Part shown: positions 17,961-25,998 of the stretch, piece after piece
How positions within the stretch are numbered: the first letter of the stretch is position 1
Layout of the letters: every line of letters begins with the position of its first letter
Assembly (NCBI RefSeq): GCF_009914055.1
Contig: NZ_CP028271.1
Coordinates: 2,480,001-2,544,000, forward strand
Direction of reading: 5' to 3'
Length of the DNA: 64,000 bases
DNA from: Mixta intestinalis
GTDB lineage: Bacteria; Pseudomonadota; Gammaproteobacteria; Enterobacterales; Enterobacteriaceae
The notes under the pieces: generated by a model
The model's database searches: none
The model's input: the letters and a program-made list of their open reading frames with translations, nothing else
Told to the model about the DNA's origin: nothing
Translations under genes and position numbers: made by a program

Positions 17961-18839
17961 TTACAGCAGACCCGCGTTTTTTAGCGCCTGCTCCACAACC
18001 GGACTCGCTGCCCCGGATAACGGAACCATTGGCAGACGCAGGGTATCGGTCGCGATTAATCCCAGTTTCTTCGCGGCCCATTTCACCGGAACAGGATTAG
18101 GTTCAACAAACAGTTTCTGATGCAGATGCATCAGGCGCTGGTTAAGTCGACGCGCTTCGGCGAATTCGCCAGCACGGGCCAGTCGGCACAGCTCCGCCAT
18201 TTCACGTGCGGCAATATTCGCCGTAACGGAAATAACGCCGTGGCCGCCCAGCTGCATGAAATCGAGCGCGGTAGCGTCATCGCCGCTGACCAGCACGAAC
18301 GCATCATCAACCAGCTCTTGGATCTGGCTAACGCGTGATAAGTTCCCGGTAGCCTCTTTGATTCCGATAATATTTTCGATCTTCGCCAGACGCGCAACCG
18401 TTTCGGGCAGCATATCGCAGCCGGTGCGCGACGGAACGTTATACAGCATCTGCGGCAAACTGGTACTTTCCGCGATGGTTTTAAAGTGCTGATACAGCCC
18501 TTCCTGGGTAGGACGGTTGTAGTACGGCGTTACGGTCAGGCAACCAACCACGCCGCTATTCTCAAAGCGTTTAGTCAGAGAGACGCCTTCGGCGGTAGCG
18601 TTCGCGCCGGTACCGGCAATCACCGGAATACGTCCGTCAGCGAGGTCAAGCGTCATCATAACCACGTCGCCGTGTTCGTCATGGCTCAGCGTCGCGGATT
18701 CGCCGGTCGTTCCCACAGAAACGATAGCGGATGTTCCGCTCTCGACATGATAATCAATCAGTTTTTTCAGGCTCGTACGGCAGACATTACCTTTATCATC
18801 CATTGGCGTAACGAGCGCAACAATACTTCCCGTGAACAT
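17961..18839 (-). CDS. dapA: 4-hydroxy-tetrahydrodipicolinate synthase DapA
   Basis: 292 residues from the ATG at 18839, which gives the E. coli N-terminus MFTGSIVA; a start at 18857 would add six residues. This is a TIM-barrel class I aldolase that condenses pyruvate with aspartate semialdehyde, the first committed step to lysine and diaminopimelate. GTTGES (Thr44-45 region), YNVPSRTGCD (Tyr133, Arg138) and Schiff-base Lys161 in IGIKEATGN are visible. It is divergent from gcvR across a 157-bp promoter gap. Confidence 0.96.
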   Translation of the reverse strand: MFTGSIVALVTPMDDKGNVCRTSLKKLIDYHVESGTSAIVSVGTTGESATLSHDEHGDVVMMTLDLADGRIPVIAGTGANATAEGVSLTKRFENSGVVGCLTVTPYYNRPTQEGLYQHFKTIAESTSLPQMLYNVPSRTGCDMLPETVARLAKIENIIGIKEATGNLSRVSQIQELVDDAFVLVSGDDATALDFMQLGGHGVISVTANIAAREMAELCRLARAGEFAEARRLNQRLMHLHQKLFVEPNPVPVKWAAKKLGLIATDTLRLPMVPLSGAASPVVEQALKNAGLL

Positions 18840-18996
18840 TGGCCATCCCCTCGACAAACAAGTACTTCATGGTACGTTTGACCGGCAGATAAAAGCAAGC
18901 AAACAGAGGCCGGGAGCGCTTGGCAGAGGGTATTTTTTATGTTTACCTACGCGGTATAACTATTACTTATCATCTTATCCGACAGGAAAACTAATT

Positions 18997-19590
18997 TTGC
19001 CGCAGACACCGCAACACTTTCTGGTCATTACGGCGCTGGGCGTTGATCGTCCAGGTATTGTCAATGCCATTACCCGCCATGTCAGCAGCTGCGGCTGTAA
19101 TATCGAAGATAGCCGTCTGGCAATGCTGGGCGATGAGTTCACCTTTATCATGCTGCTGTCCGGCAGCTGGAACGCCATTACGCTAATCGAATCAACGCTG
19201 CCGCTGAAAGGCGCAGAGATGGAGCTGTTGATTGTGATGAAGCGCACAAATGCAGCTATCCGTCCTCCGATGCCGGAAACCGTCTGGGTACAGGTAGAGG
19301 TCAATGATTCGCCACACATTATTGAGCGTTTTACCGATCTGTTTGACTCACATCAAATGCATATTGCGGAGCTGGTCTCACGTACGCAGCCAGCGCAAGA
19401 AAATCGCCCGCCATTGCTTTATATTCAGATCACCGCCCACAGCCCGGCCCATCGGGACGCGACATTAATTGAGCAGGCATTTCATGCCCTATGTACAGAA
19501 CTTGATGCACAGGGCACTATTAGCGTTGTGAATTATCCACAGCATGACGAAAAAATGGAGAGTAGTAATGAATCCACTGAAAGCCGGTGA
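18997..19590 (+). CDS. gcvR: Glycine cleavage system regulator GcvR
   Basis: About 197 residues with two ACT domains (HFLVITALGVDRPGIVNAI near the start; QVEVNDSPHIIERF near 110). In E. coli GcvR binds GcvA and blocks gcv activation when glycine is low. There is no ATG near the conserved start: the best initiator is TTG at 18997, nine bases after an AGGA. The adjacent ATT is the alternative. The frame runs 23 bases into bcp, so the C-terminus (MESSNESTESR) is longer than in E. coli and the two genes overlap in different frames, implying coupled translation. Confidence 0.87.
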   Translation: MPQTPQHFLVITALGVDRPGIVNAITRHVSSCGCNIEDSRLAMLGDEFTFIMLLSGSWNAITLIESTLPLKGAEMELLIVMKRTNAAIRPPMPETVWVQVEVNDSPHIIERFTDLFDSHQMHIAELVSRTQPAQENRPPLLYIQITAHSPAHRDATLIEQAFHALCTELDAQGTISVVNYPQHDEKMESSNESTESR

Positions 19591-20038
19591 TACTGCACCG
19601 AAATTTAGCTTGCCCGATCAGGATGGCGAACAAGTAAATTTGACCGACTTCCAGGGACAGCGCGTACTGGTCTATTTCTATCCCAAAGCGATGACACCCG
19701 GTTGTACTGTGCAGGCATGCGGTCTGCGCGACAATATGGATGAGCTGAAAAAAGCGGGTGTTGATGTGGTGGGAATCAGTACCGATAAGCCGGAAAAGCT
19801 GTCGCGCTTCGCTGAAAAAGAGCTGCTGAACTTTACGCTGCTGTCCGATGAGGATCACAAGGTCAGCGAGCAATTTGGCGTCTGGGGAGAGAAAACGTTC
19901 ATGGGCAAAACCTATGATGGTATTCATCGCATCAGTTTTTTAATCGATGCTGAAGGTAAAATTGAAAAAGTCTTCGATGATTTCAAAACCAGCAACCATT
20001 ACGACATCGTTATGGATTACCTGAAATCGGCCTGAGAT
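19568..20038 (+). CDS. bcp: Thiol peroxidase Bcp (peroxiredoxin Q)
   Basis: The coding frame runs from the ATG at 19568, giving about 155-156 residues and the family N-terminus MNPLKAGDTAPKFSLPDQDG; the TGA stop is at 20033-20035. Thioredoxin-fold peroxidase that reduces H2O2 and organic or fatty-acid hydroperoxides with thioredoxin. The peroxidatic cysteine is in PKAMTPGCT (Cys46) and the resolving cysteine is Cys51, an atypical 2-Cys arrangement. The ATG lies inside gcvR with GGAG just upstream (AAATGGAGAGTAGTA). Confidence 0.95.
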
Positions 20039-20044
20039 AACGCG

Positions 20045-20061
20045 TGGCGTCCTGGACGCCA
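20045..20061. terminator. Hairpin between convergent bcp and perM
   Basis: TGGCGTCC and GGACGCCA arms around a single T, in the 35-base gap between two converging genes. There is no uridine run, so intrinsic termination is uncertain. Confidence 0.4.
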
Positions 20062-20070
20062 CAACGTCTG

Positions 20071-21132
20071 CTACTCTTCTACGCGCGGCGTATCTGGCCA
20101 GGCGTGCACCACCGCCTTAATCAGCGTCGCCAGAGGGATTGCGAAAAAGACGCCCCAGAAACCCCACAGGCCGCCGAAAATCACGACCGCCAGGATAATC
20201 ACCAGCGGATGCAGATTAACCGCTTCGGAAAACAGCACCGGCACCAGCACATTGCCGTCCAGCGCCTGAATGATCAGATAAACCACGATCATCGTCCAGA
20301 AATCGCTGCCCAATCCCCACTGAAACAGCCCCACACAGATAACCGGCAGCGTTGCCGCCAGTGCGCCGATATAGGGGATCAGTACGGAAAACCCCACCAG
20401 CACTGACAGCAGCAACGCATAGTTAAGACCCAGCACTAAAAAAGCGATCCAGGTCGCCACGCCGACCACTACCATTTCCAGCACCTTGCCGCGAATATAG
20501 TTGGTGATCTGCTGGTTCATCTCGCTCCACACCTGCCCCGCCAGCCCGCGGTTGCGCGGCAGAATGCGCCGCACCGCATCCAGCATCTGCTGCTTATCCT
20601 TCAACAGGAAGAAAAGCATCAGCGGTACGATAACCAAATAGATCGCCAGCGTAATTAGCCCCACCAGCGAAGCCAGGGAATACTTCAATACCGATTCGCC
20701 TAACCCGGAGAGGCGGCTACGCAGGTTTTCGATAACGATATCGACAATGCCGGCATCGGCCAGCGCCGGGAAGCGCGCAGGCAATCCCGCAGAAAAGAGA
20801 TACAGCTTATTCAGCATGTTAGGCGTATCGTGCAGCAAATTAATACCCTGCTGCCAGGCAACCGGGGCCACCACCAACACAAAAAGCAGCAGCACGCCGA
20901 CAAAAAGCGCCAACACAATAGTGGTCGCCCAGCTGCGCGAACAGCCAAGCCGTTCAAGACGCACCGTCGGCCACTCCAGCAGATAAGCAAGCACCAGCGC
21001 CACCAGCAACGGTGCCAGCAGATCGCTAAAAAAGAACAGAATAAAAAAAGCGGCCAGCAGAATGGCCAGCAGAGCAATGGCTTCGGGATCGCTAAAACGA
21101 CGGCGATACCATTGAATCAGAAGAGCCAGCAT
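20071..21132 (-). CDS. perM: AI-2E family membrane permease PerM (YfgO)
   Basis: 353 residues, the same as E. coli PerM. About eight membrane helices, including a hydrophobic N-terminal hairpin (AIALLAILLAAFFILFFFSD), and the family's C-terminal block PYIGALAATLPVI and LHPLVIILAVVIFGG. The family is annotated as an AI-2 or solute exporter, but the substrate of this member is unknown. In E. coli perM is next to bepA; here two DsrE-like genes lie between. Confidence 0.88.
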   Translation of the reverse strand: MLALLIQWYRRRFSDPEAIALLAILLAAFFILFFFSDLLAPLLVALVLAYLLEWPTVRLERLGCSRSWATTIVLALFVGVLLLFVLVVAPVAWQQGINLLHDTPNMLNKLYLFSAGLPARFPALADAGIVDIVIENLRSRLSGLGESVLKYSLASLVGLITLAIYLVIVPLMLFFLLKDKQQMLDAVRRILPRNRGLAGQVWSEMNQQITNYIRGKVLEMVVVGVATWIAFLVLGLNYALLLSVLVGFSVLIPYIGALAATLPVICVGLFQWGLGSDFWTMIVVYLIIQALDGNVLVPVLFSEAVNLHPLVIILAVVIFGGLWGFWGVFFAIPLATLIKAVVHAWPDTPRVEE

Positions 21133-21245
21133 GGCGTTCCCTTCCCTGTGTTAACCAGGCTGATGATTGTACTGAATTGCACGAGAGAAGACAGGATTAC
21201 CTGAATGCGAAGCATTAACCAGAACAACTTTTCGAAGTTTTGCGC

Positions 21246-21271
21246 AAAAAATAACACGCCCGCAGGCGTGT
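21246..21271 (-). terminator. Terminator of the DsrE-like pair
   Basis: ACACGCC/GGCGTGT stem (21254-21260, 21265-21271) with a 4-base loop. On the minus strand it is followed by TATTTTTTG. It lies about 90 bases beyond the stop of the downstream DsrE gene. Confidence 0.65.
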
Positions 21272-21359
21272 CAGTTTGTTTGGTCCGCTTAAAAGGTACA
21301 GGGACTCTCCGGGATAAAAAAACAAGCGGGTTATAAAGCGCCACGCCTGCCGTTTTCAC

Positions 21360-21965
21360 TCAGAGCATCAACAGCGCATAGCCCTGGTTTTGCAGCGTTG
21401 CTACCGTAGTGCCGCTGGAAATAGTGTGGGTAACAGATTTATCAATCCACTCGCGGTCGATATGATGGAAAGCGACCGACTGGTCGCAAACGGAGACTTT
21501 TACGCCCGCCTTTTCCAGCTCGCTGATCATTTTCAGGTTCGGGTTATCGATACCATACGCTTTGTGGAACTGCTCGTTGTTCAGCGCAGCAATCACCGCA
21601 TCGCCGTTCATGGATACCACAAAATCAAGCTTCTTCAGCGGAATACCCGCAGCGTAATAAAGATTTACTACGCGCGCGACACGTTCCAGTCCCAGATGCG
21701 GGTCTTTAATATCGCCATCGTTTTTATTCAGCTGAAAAACAATTTTATTGCTGAGATTGGGATCGTTACGCGGGTTATACGCGGGCGTATCGACGTAATG
21801 AATTTTTCCATAACCTGTAATTGCTGGCGTTGACCAGAAACCAGCCGGCTCCGGTTGCTCGCTGAAGTGATTAGTGACTTTATCATAGAGCTGTGGTGCC
21901 TGAAGCACATTGCCGCCAATAAATCCGGCCAGAGCCGCGACAACGATATAAGAAACGGGACGCAT
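21360..21965 (-). CDS. Exported DsrE/DsrF-like protein, copy 1
   Basis: 201 residues. An N-terminal hydrophobic stretch (about 5-22) is probably a signal peptide or anchor. The rest is a DsrE-type fold: GLERVARVVNLYYAAGIP, LDFVVSMNGDAV, a single conserved cysteine in GVKVSVCDQSVAFHH, and the C-terminal LQNQGYALLML. DsrE proteins pass sulfane sulfur on this cysteine, but for exported members the role is unknown. AAGGAG precedes the ATG. It is about 60% similar by eye to the gene 51 bases upstream, so the two are tandem paralogs, probably one operon. No counterpart at this site in E. coli. Confidence 0.75.
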   Translation of the reverse strand: MRPVSYIVVAALAGFIGGNVLQAPQLYDKVTNHFSEQPEPAGFWSTPAITGYGKIHYVDTPAYNPRNDPNLSNKIVFQLNKNDGDIKDPHLGLERVARVVNLYYAAGIPLKKLDFVVSMNGDAVIAALNNEQFHKAYGIDNPNLKMISELEKAGVKVSVCDQSVAFHHIDREWIDKSVTHTISSGTTVATLQNQGYALLML

Positions 21966-22016
21966 AAAAAAGCACTCCTTTAAAAGAGGATGTTAGTCAT
22001 AAAAAGGCCGAACTTG

Positions 22017-22619
22017 TTACATTTGCAGCAGGGCATATCCCTGGTTTTCCAGGGTTGATACCGTTGTGGGGCTGGATAAAGCATGCACGACTGAACGATC
22101 GATCCAGTCACGTTTAAAATGATGAAAGGCAACCGACTGATCGCAGACGGTAACCTTTACGCCCGCGTCATTCAGCGCCTGAATAAGCTTAAGGCTGGGA
22201 TTATCAAAACCGTACAGGCGATGAAATTCCTGATTATTAAGCATGGCTGGCGTGGCATCACCGGTAACGGATACCACAAAATGCAGCTGTTCACGCGGAA
22301 CGCCAGCGGCAACATATAAATTCACCACGCGCGCCACGCGTTCCAGACCGAGGTTAGGAATTTTCATTCCCCCTTCGCTGCGGGTAATTTGAAAAACCAC
22401 TTTATTGCTGAGGCCTGATGTCGGCTGATATTGCGCATCAGGCTCATAGTGTATTTTTCCATAGCCGCTAATGGCGGGTGTACTCCAGAATCCGGCAGGT
22501 TCTTCATCGGAATGAAAATGCGCGGAGACTTTATCGATAAGCTCCGGACTTTTGGTCAATCCAACGCCCACCACGCCACCTACGACAGCAATGAAAAAAC
22601 AGGTTACTGCAGAACGCAT
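22017..22619 (-). CDS. Exported DsrE/DsrF-like protein, copy 2
   Basis: 200 residues, paralog of the next gene. It has an N-terminal membrane segment (VTCFFIAVVGGVVGVGL), the shared block AGFWSTPAISGYGKIHY, then LGLERVARVVNLYVAAGVP and the conserved cysteine in GVKVTVCDQSVAFHHFKRDWID. GGAGAG lies before the ATG. First gene of the two-gene unit. The family (DsrE/DsrF-like) is recognised by the GV-[KR]-V-x-VC-x-Q-S motif; the substrate is not known. Confidence 0.75.
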   Translation of the reverse strand: MRSAVTCFFIAVVGGVVGVGLTKSPELIDKVSAHFHSDEEPAGFWSTPAISGYGKIHYEPDAQYQPTSGLSNKVVFQITRSEGGMKIPNLGLERVARVVNLYVAAGVPREQLHFVVSVTGDATPAMLNNQEFHRLYGFDNPSLKLIQALNDAGVKVTVCDQSVAFHHFKRDWIDRSVVHALSSPTTVSTLENQGYALLQM

Positions 22620-23324
22620 TTTTACGTCTCTCCGGATTAATATTCAGCGGGCGACGAAGGGAGGATTAACTCTGGTTCCTCGCGGCCTTTTTCATCTATA
22701 TCACAGAGTAACAGGTGGGAAATACTGCTTACTCAACGGTATAAATGGCATCATTTCATAGAAAAATAATTAATCACAACAACTACATGCTTTTTCTTTA
22801 TGGATTACTCTGACTGGCTTATTTATCAATGGCAATATACTTTAAGAATAAACTCAGGAAATAAAAAACCATGAAAAAACAGTTAAAAGCACAATATCTG
22901 CCGCTGCAAAGAGCAAATAGATAGCTAACATTTATTAATGCTGGACCTGAAATTTTTAGATGCAGGTGATTAAGCGGTAAATTACCGTTCCAATTTTGGA
23001 TAAAATAAATTAATAAAAAAATGCCTTATCAACAGTTTTTCTGAAGGTTTTTAAAATATTACTCTGTATAGGGTTTTCTATTTTCAGAACTTACCTAATC
23101 AAATAGCGTGCCACTTTCAATTTCTCTGAATAAGTTTACAGAACTTTGAACTTTAGCTTCCGTTTTGGCCCCTGTTTTCATCTTCTGGTCTCCTCCTGAA
23201 ACAACCATTTCTTTATGCAGTCGGGGCCGCTAAGATAGCGCCCTGAGCGCCTGGATCGCGCTAATGTCGGAACAATCGGAGCCGTGCACGGTCAAAACGT
23301 TACTCTCTGGTCTGGGGAAGAAGT
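22620..23324. other. 0.7-kb low-GC gap between the DsrE pair and bepA
   Basis: Base composition drops sharply compared with both flanks. It contains the candidate small gene at 23095-23181 and two very short overlapping plus-strand frames (22800-22874 and 22871-22924, joined by ATGA), of which only the second has an AGGA-like site. Otherwise nothing recognisable. The bepA ribosome site GGGGAAG is at the right end. Confidence 0.5.
23095..23181 (-). CDS. Candidate small protein gene (28 aa) with a strong ribosome site
   Basis: A minus-strand frame of 28 codons begins at the ATG at 23181, nine bases after a near-perfect AGGAGGAG. It reads MKTGAKTEAKVQSS followed by VNLFREIESGTLFD, then TAG. The frame is also open to an upstream ATG at 23208 (37 residues), but only the inner ATG uses the Shine-Dalgarno. 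The peptide is charged and non-membrane. I do not recognise the family and assign no function. It lies divergently in front of bepA in an AT-rich gap. The evidence is the ribosome site and the in-frame stop only. Confidence 0.4.
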   Translation of the reverse strand: MKTGAKTEAKVQSSVNLFREIESGTLFD

Positions 23325-24791
23325 ATGTTCAATCGCTTGAAGAAAAATGTCATCGCCTCGCTGGTCGTCACGCTGCTGGCGGGCAACGTGCTTCCTTCTC
23401 AGGCTGATGTCGCCGATTCGCTGCCGGATATCGGTACAACCGCGGGCGGCACGTTGTCCATCAATCAGGAATTACAGATGGGCGATTTTTATGTTCGCCA
23501 GCTACGCGCCAGCGCGCCGTTGATTAACGATCCGCTGCTTAATCAGTACATTAATCAGCTGGGGATGCGCCTGGTGGCTCACGCCGATTCGGTGCGTACT
23601 CCTTTTCATTTCTATCTGATCCGCAACGACGATATCAACGCCTTTGCCTTCTTCGGCGGCAACGTGGTACTGCATTCAGCGCTGTTCCGCACCAGCGATG
23701 ATGAAAGCCAGCTTGCCTCGGTAATGGCGCATGAAATTTCGCACGTCACCCAGCGTCATCTGGCGCGCGCGATGGAAGATCAGCAGCGCAACGCGCCACT
23801 GACCTGGGTTGGCGCGCTCGGCTCGATTCTGTTGGCAATGGCTAACCCGCAGGCAGGTATGGCCGGGCTAACCGGTACGCTGGCCGGAGCGCAGCAGGGC
23901 ATTATTTCCTTCACCCAGAATAATGAGCAGGAGGCGGACCGCATCGGCATTCAGGTATTGCAGCGCGCCGGTTTCGATCCGCAGGCGATGCCGGTTTTCC
24001 TGCAAAAGCTGGCGGATCAGTCACGCTTTACCTCCAAACCTCCTGAAATTCTGCTGACTCACCCGCTGCCCGACAGCCGCCTTGCCGACGCGCGCAACCG
24101 CGCTAACCAGATGCGTCCGATCGTCGTGCAATCTTCGCAGGACTATTATATGGCGAAGGCGCGTGCGCTGGGCATGTACGCAACCGGCCAGAACCAGCTC
24201 GGCGACGATCTGTTGAACGAGTGGGCGAAAGGCAATGCGCGACAGCAGCAGGCAGCGCAATATGGGCGGGCGCTGCTGTTTCTGGAAGCAAAAAGCTTCG
24301 ATAATGCGAAAAAAATCATCGAACCCCTGCTGGCCAAAGCGCCAGGCAATGTCTGGTATCTCGACCTGATGACCGATATTGATATCGGATTGAATCAGCC
24401 TCAGCAGGCAGTTCAGCGACTCTCCGCGCTGAAAGCCAGCAACAGCGATCCGGTATTGCAGCTTAATCTGGCGAACGCTCTACTGGAAGCAAAACAGCCT
24501 GCCGCCGCCAGCCGCATTCTGAATCGCTACAGCTGGGCACATCCGGATGACAGTAACGGCTGGGATCTGCTAGCACAGGCGTCGGCGGCGCAAAACCTGC
24601 GCGACGAAGAGCTTTCCGCGCGCGCCGAAAGCCTGGCGCTGACGGGGCAGCTCGCTCAGGCGATTAGTACGCTGAGCAGCGCCAGCGCGCTGGTGCCGCT
24701 GGGTAGCCTGAAGCAGGCGCGCTATGACGCACGCATCGATCAGCTACGTCAGCTACAGCAGCGCTTCCGCCAGTATCAGAAAGGGCGTTAA
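23325..24791 (+). CDS. bepA: Periplasmic chaperone/metalloprotease BepA (YfgC)
   Basis: 488 residues (E. coli 487). Signal peptide (about 1-27, ending SQA), M48 zinc-protease domain with HEISH at 136-140 and third-ligand Glu in NEQEADRIG, then four to five TPR-type repeats to the C-terminus. BepA works with the BAM complex to help LptD folding and degrades stalled barrels. Fourteen bases separate it from yfgD, so they are co-transcribed. Confidence 0.95.
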   Translation: MFNRLKKNVIASLVVTLLAGNVLPSQADVADSLPDIGTTAGGTLSINQELQMGDFYVRQLRASAPLINDPLLNQYINQLGMRLVAHADSVRTPFHFYLIRNDDINAFAFFGGNVVLHSALFRTSDDESQLASVMAHEISHVTQRHLARAMEDQQRNAPLTWVGALGSILLAMANPQAGMAGLTGTLAGAQQGIISFTQNNEQEADRIGIQVLQRAGFDPQAMPVFLQKLADQSRFTSKPPEILLTHPLPDSRLADARNRANQMRPIVVQSSQDYYMAKARALGMYATGQNQLGDDLLNEWAKGNARQQQAAQYGRALLFLEAKSFDNAKKIIEPLLAKAPGNVWYLDLMTDIDIGLNQPQQAVQRLSALKASNSDPVLQLNLANALLEAKQPAAASRILNRYSWAHPDDSNGWDLLAQASAAQNLRDEELSARAESLALTGQLAQAISTLSSASALVPLGSLKQARYDARIDQLRQLQQRFRQYQKGR

Positions 24792-24804
24792 TGAAGAGGA
24801 CATC

Positions 24805-25158
24805 ATGAGCAAGGTAACGATCTATCACAACCCACGCTGCTCCAAAAGCCGCGAAACGCTGGCGCTGCTGCAACAGCACGGCATCGAGCCTGAAATCGTG
24901 CTTTATCTGCAACAGGCCCCCGATGTCGCTACCCTGCGGCAGTTACAGCACGCGCTTGGCATGAACAGCGCGCGCGATCTGATGCGCAGCAAAGAAGAAG
25001 AATATCTGGCGCTTGGGCTGGACAACCTGGCATTAAGCGAGGAGCAGTTGCTGGCAGCACTGGCGGCGCATCCTAAACTGCTCGAACGGCCTATTGTGGT
25101 GAAGCAAAACAGCGCCCGGTTGGGACGTCCACCGGAACAGGTGCTGGAGATCCTGTAA
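24805..25158 (+). CDS. yfgD: ArsC-type arsenate reductase YfgD
   Basis: 117 residues from the ATG at 24805 (GAAGAGGA upstream). Thioredoxin-like ArsC fold with catalytic Cys12 in YHNPRCSKSR, and RPIVV and RLGRPPE near the end supplying the oxyanion arginines. Annotated as glutaredoxin-linked arsenate reductase, but no ars operon is nearby and the chromosomal YfgD role is unproven. It converges with hda three bases away. Confidence 0.88.
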   Translation: MSKVTIYHNPRCSKSRETLALLQQHGIEPEIVLYLQQAPDVATLRQLQHALGMNSARDLMRSKEEEYLALGLDNLALSEEQLLAALAAHPKLLERPIVVKQNSARLGRPPEQVLEIL

Positions 25159-25161
25159 GCT

Positions 25162-25863
25162 TTACAGCGCCAGAATCTCTTTAACGAAAGGAATGGTTAG
25201 CTTACGCTGGGCGGTAATCGAGGCCCGATCGAGCCGATCCAGCGTGGTAAATAAGGTACGCATTTCACGATCGAGGCGTTTCAGCAAAAAGCGCCCCACG
25301 TCTTCCGGCAGTTCGAAACCGCGCAGGCTGGCGCGCAGCTGTAATGCCTGCAACTTATCCTCATCGGATAGCGGCTGAAGCTTATAGATTTGTCCCCAGT
25401 CGAGGCGTGAAGCGAGATCGGGCAGTTTCAGGTTCAGCTGACGCGGCGGACGATCGCCAGTAATCAACAGGCGCGTCTTACCGGTTTCAAGGATTCGGTT
25501 ATAGAGATCGAAGATCGCCATCTCCCACTCGTCATCTCCGGCGATGCACTCGATATTATCAATGCAAACCAGCGCCAGCTGCTCCATGCCATCCAACACT
25601 TCCGGCACAAACCAGGTACGCTTATCCAGCGGTACATAGCCGACGGCATCGCCGCGGGTAGACATTTCAGCACAGGCGGCATGAAGCAGATGACTGCGTC
25701 CACCGCCCTCACGCGACCAAAAATAAAGGTAGCTGCCGTGTTCCTGCGTCAGTGCCCCTTTGAGCGCGGCCAGCAGGGACGAATTCTCGCCGGGCCAGAA
25801 ACTGGCGAAGGTTTCATCATCCGGTAAATAAAGTGGCAGTGACAGTTGTGCCGGCGTGTTCAG
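25162..25863 (-). CDS. hda: DnaA regulatory inactivator Hda (CUG start)
   Basis: About 233 residues, AAA+ protein that with the DNA-loaded clamp triggers ATP hydrolysis on DnaA. The clamp-binding motif QLSLPL is at the N-terminus. Walker-type REGGGRSHLLHAA, VCIDNIE and arginine-finger region PDLASRLDWGQ follow. No ATG is available: GAGG lies five bases before a CTG at 25863, whereas the GTG two codons upstream overlaps that GAGG. A CUG start is also reported for E. coli hda, so I place the start there (25869 GTG is the alternative). Confidence 0.9.
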   Translation of the reverse strand: MNTPAQLSLPLYLPDDETFASFWPGENSSLLAALKGALTQEHGSYLYFWSREGGGRSHLLHAACAEMSTRGDAVGYVPLDKRTWFVPEVLDGMEQLALVCIDNIECIAGDDEWEMAIFDLYNRILETGKTRLLITGDRPPRQLNLKLPDLASRLDWGQIYKLQPLSDEDKLQALQLRASLRGFELPEDVGRFLLKRLDREMRTLFTTLDRLDRASITAQRKLTIPFVKEILAL

Positions 25864-25928
25864 AAGCACCTCAAGCGTGAACGGGCTAAAAACGGCGGTA
25901 GTTTAACACATCTTTTCATACGATATGA

Positions 25929-25960
25929 AATGGCAGCGCTGCGCCTGACGGGCTGCCATT
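25929..25960 (-). terminator. Hairpin after uraA
   Basis: AATGGCAGC and GCTGCCATT arms (25929-25937, 25952-25960); on the minus strand TTTCATAT follows. It lies 40-70 bases past the uraA stop. Confidence 0.4.
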
Positions 25961-25998
25961 AAGGCACGTCAGCAACCTGACGCGCCCTGTTTATCTTT

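Noticed and set aside
22800..22924. Two overlapping tiny frames (24 and 17 codons) joined by ATGA
   Set aside because: The first has no ribosome site, and both lie in AT-rich sequence where such frames occur by chance.
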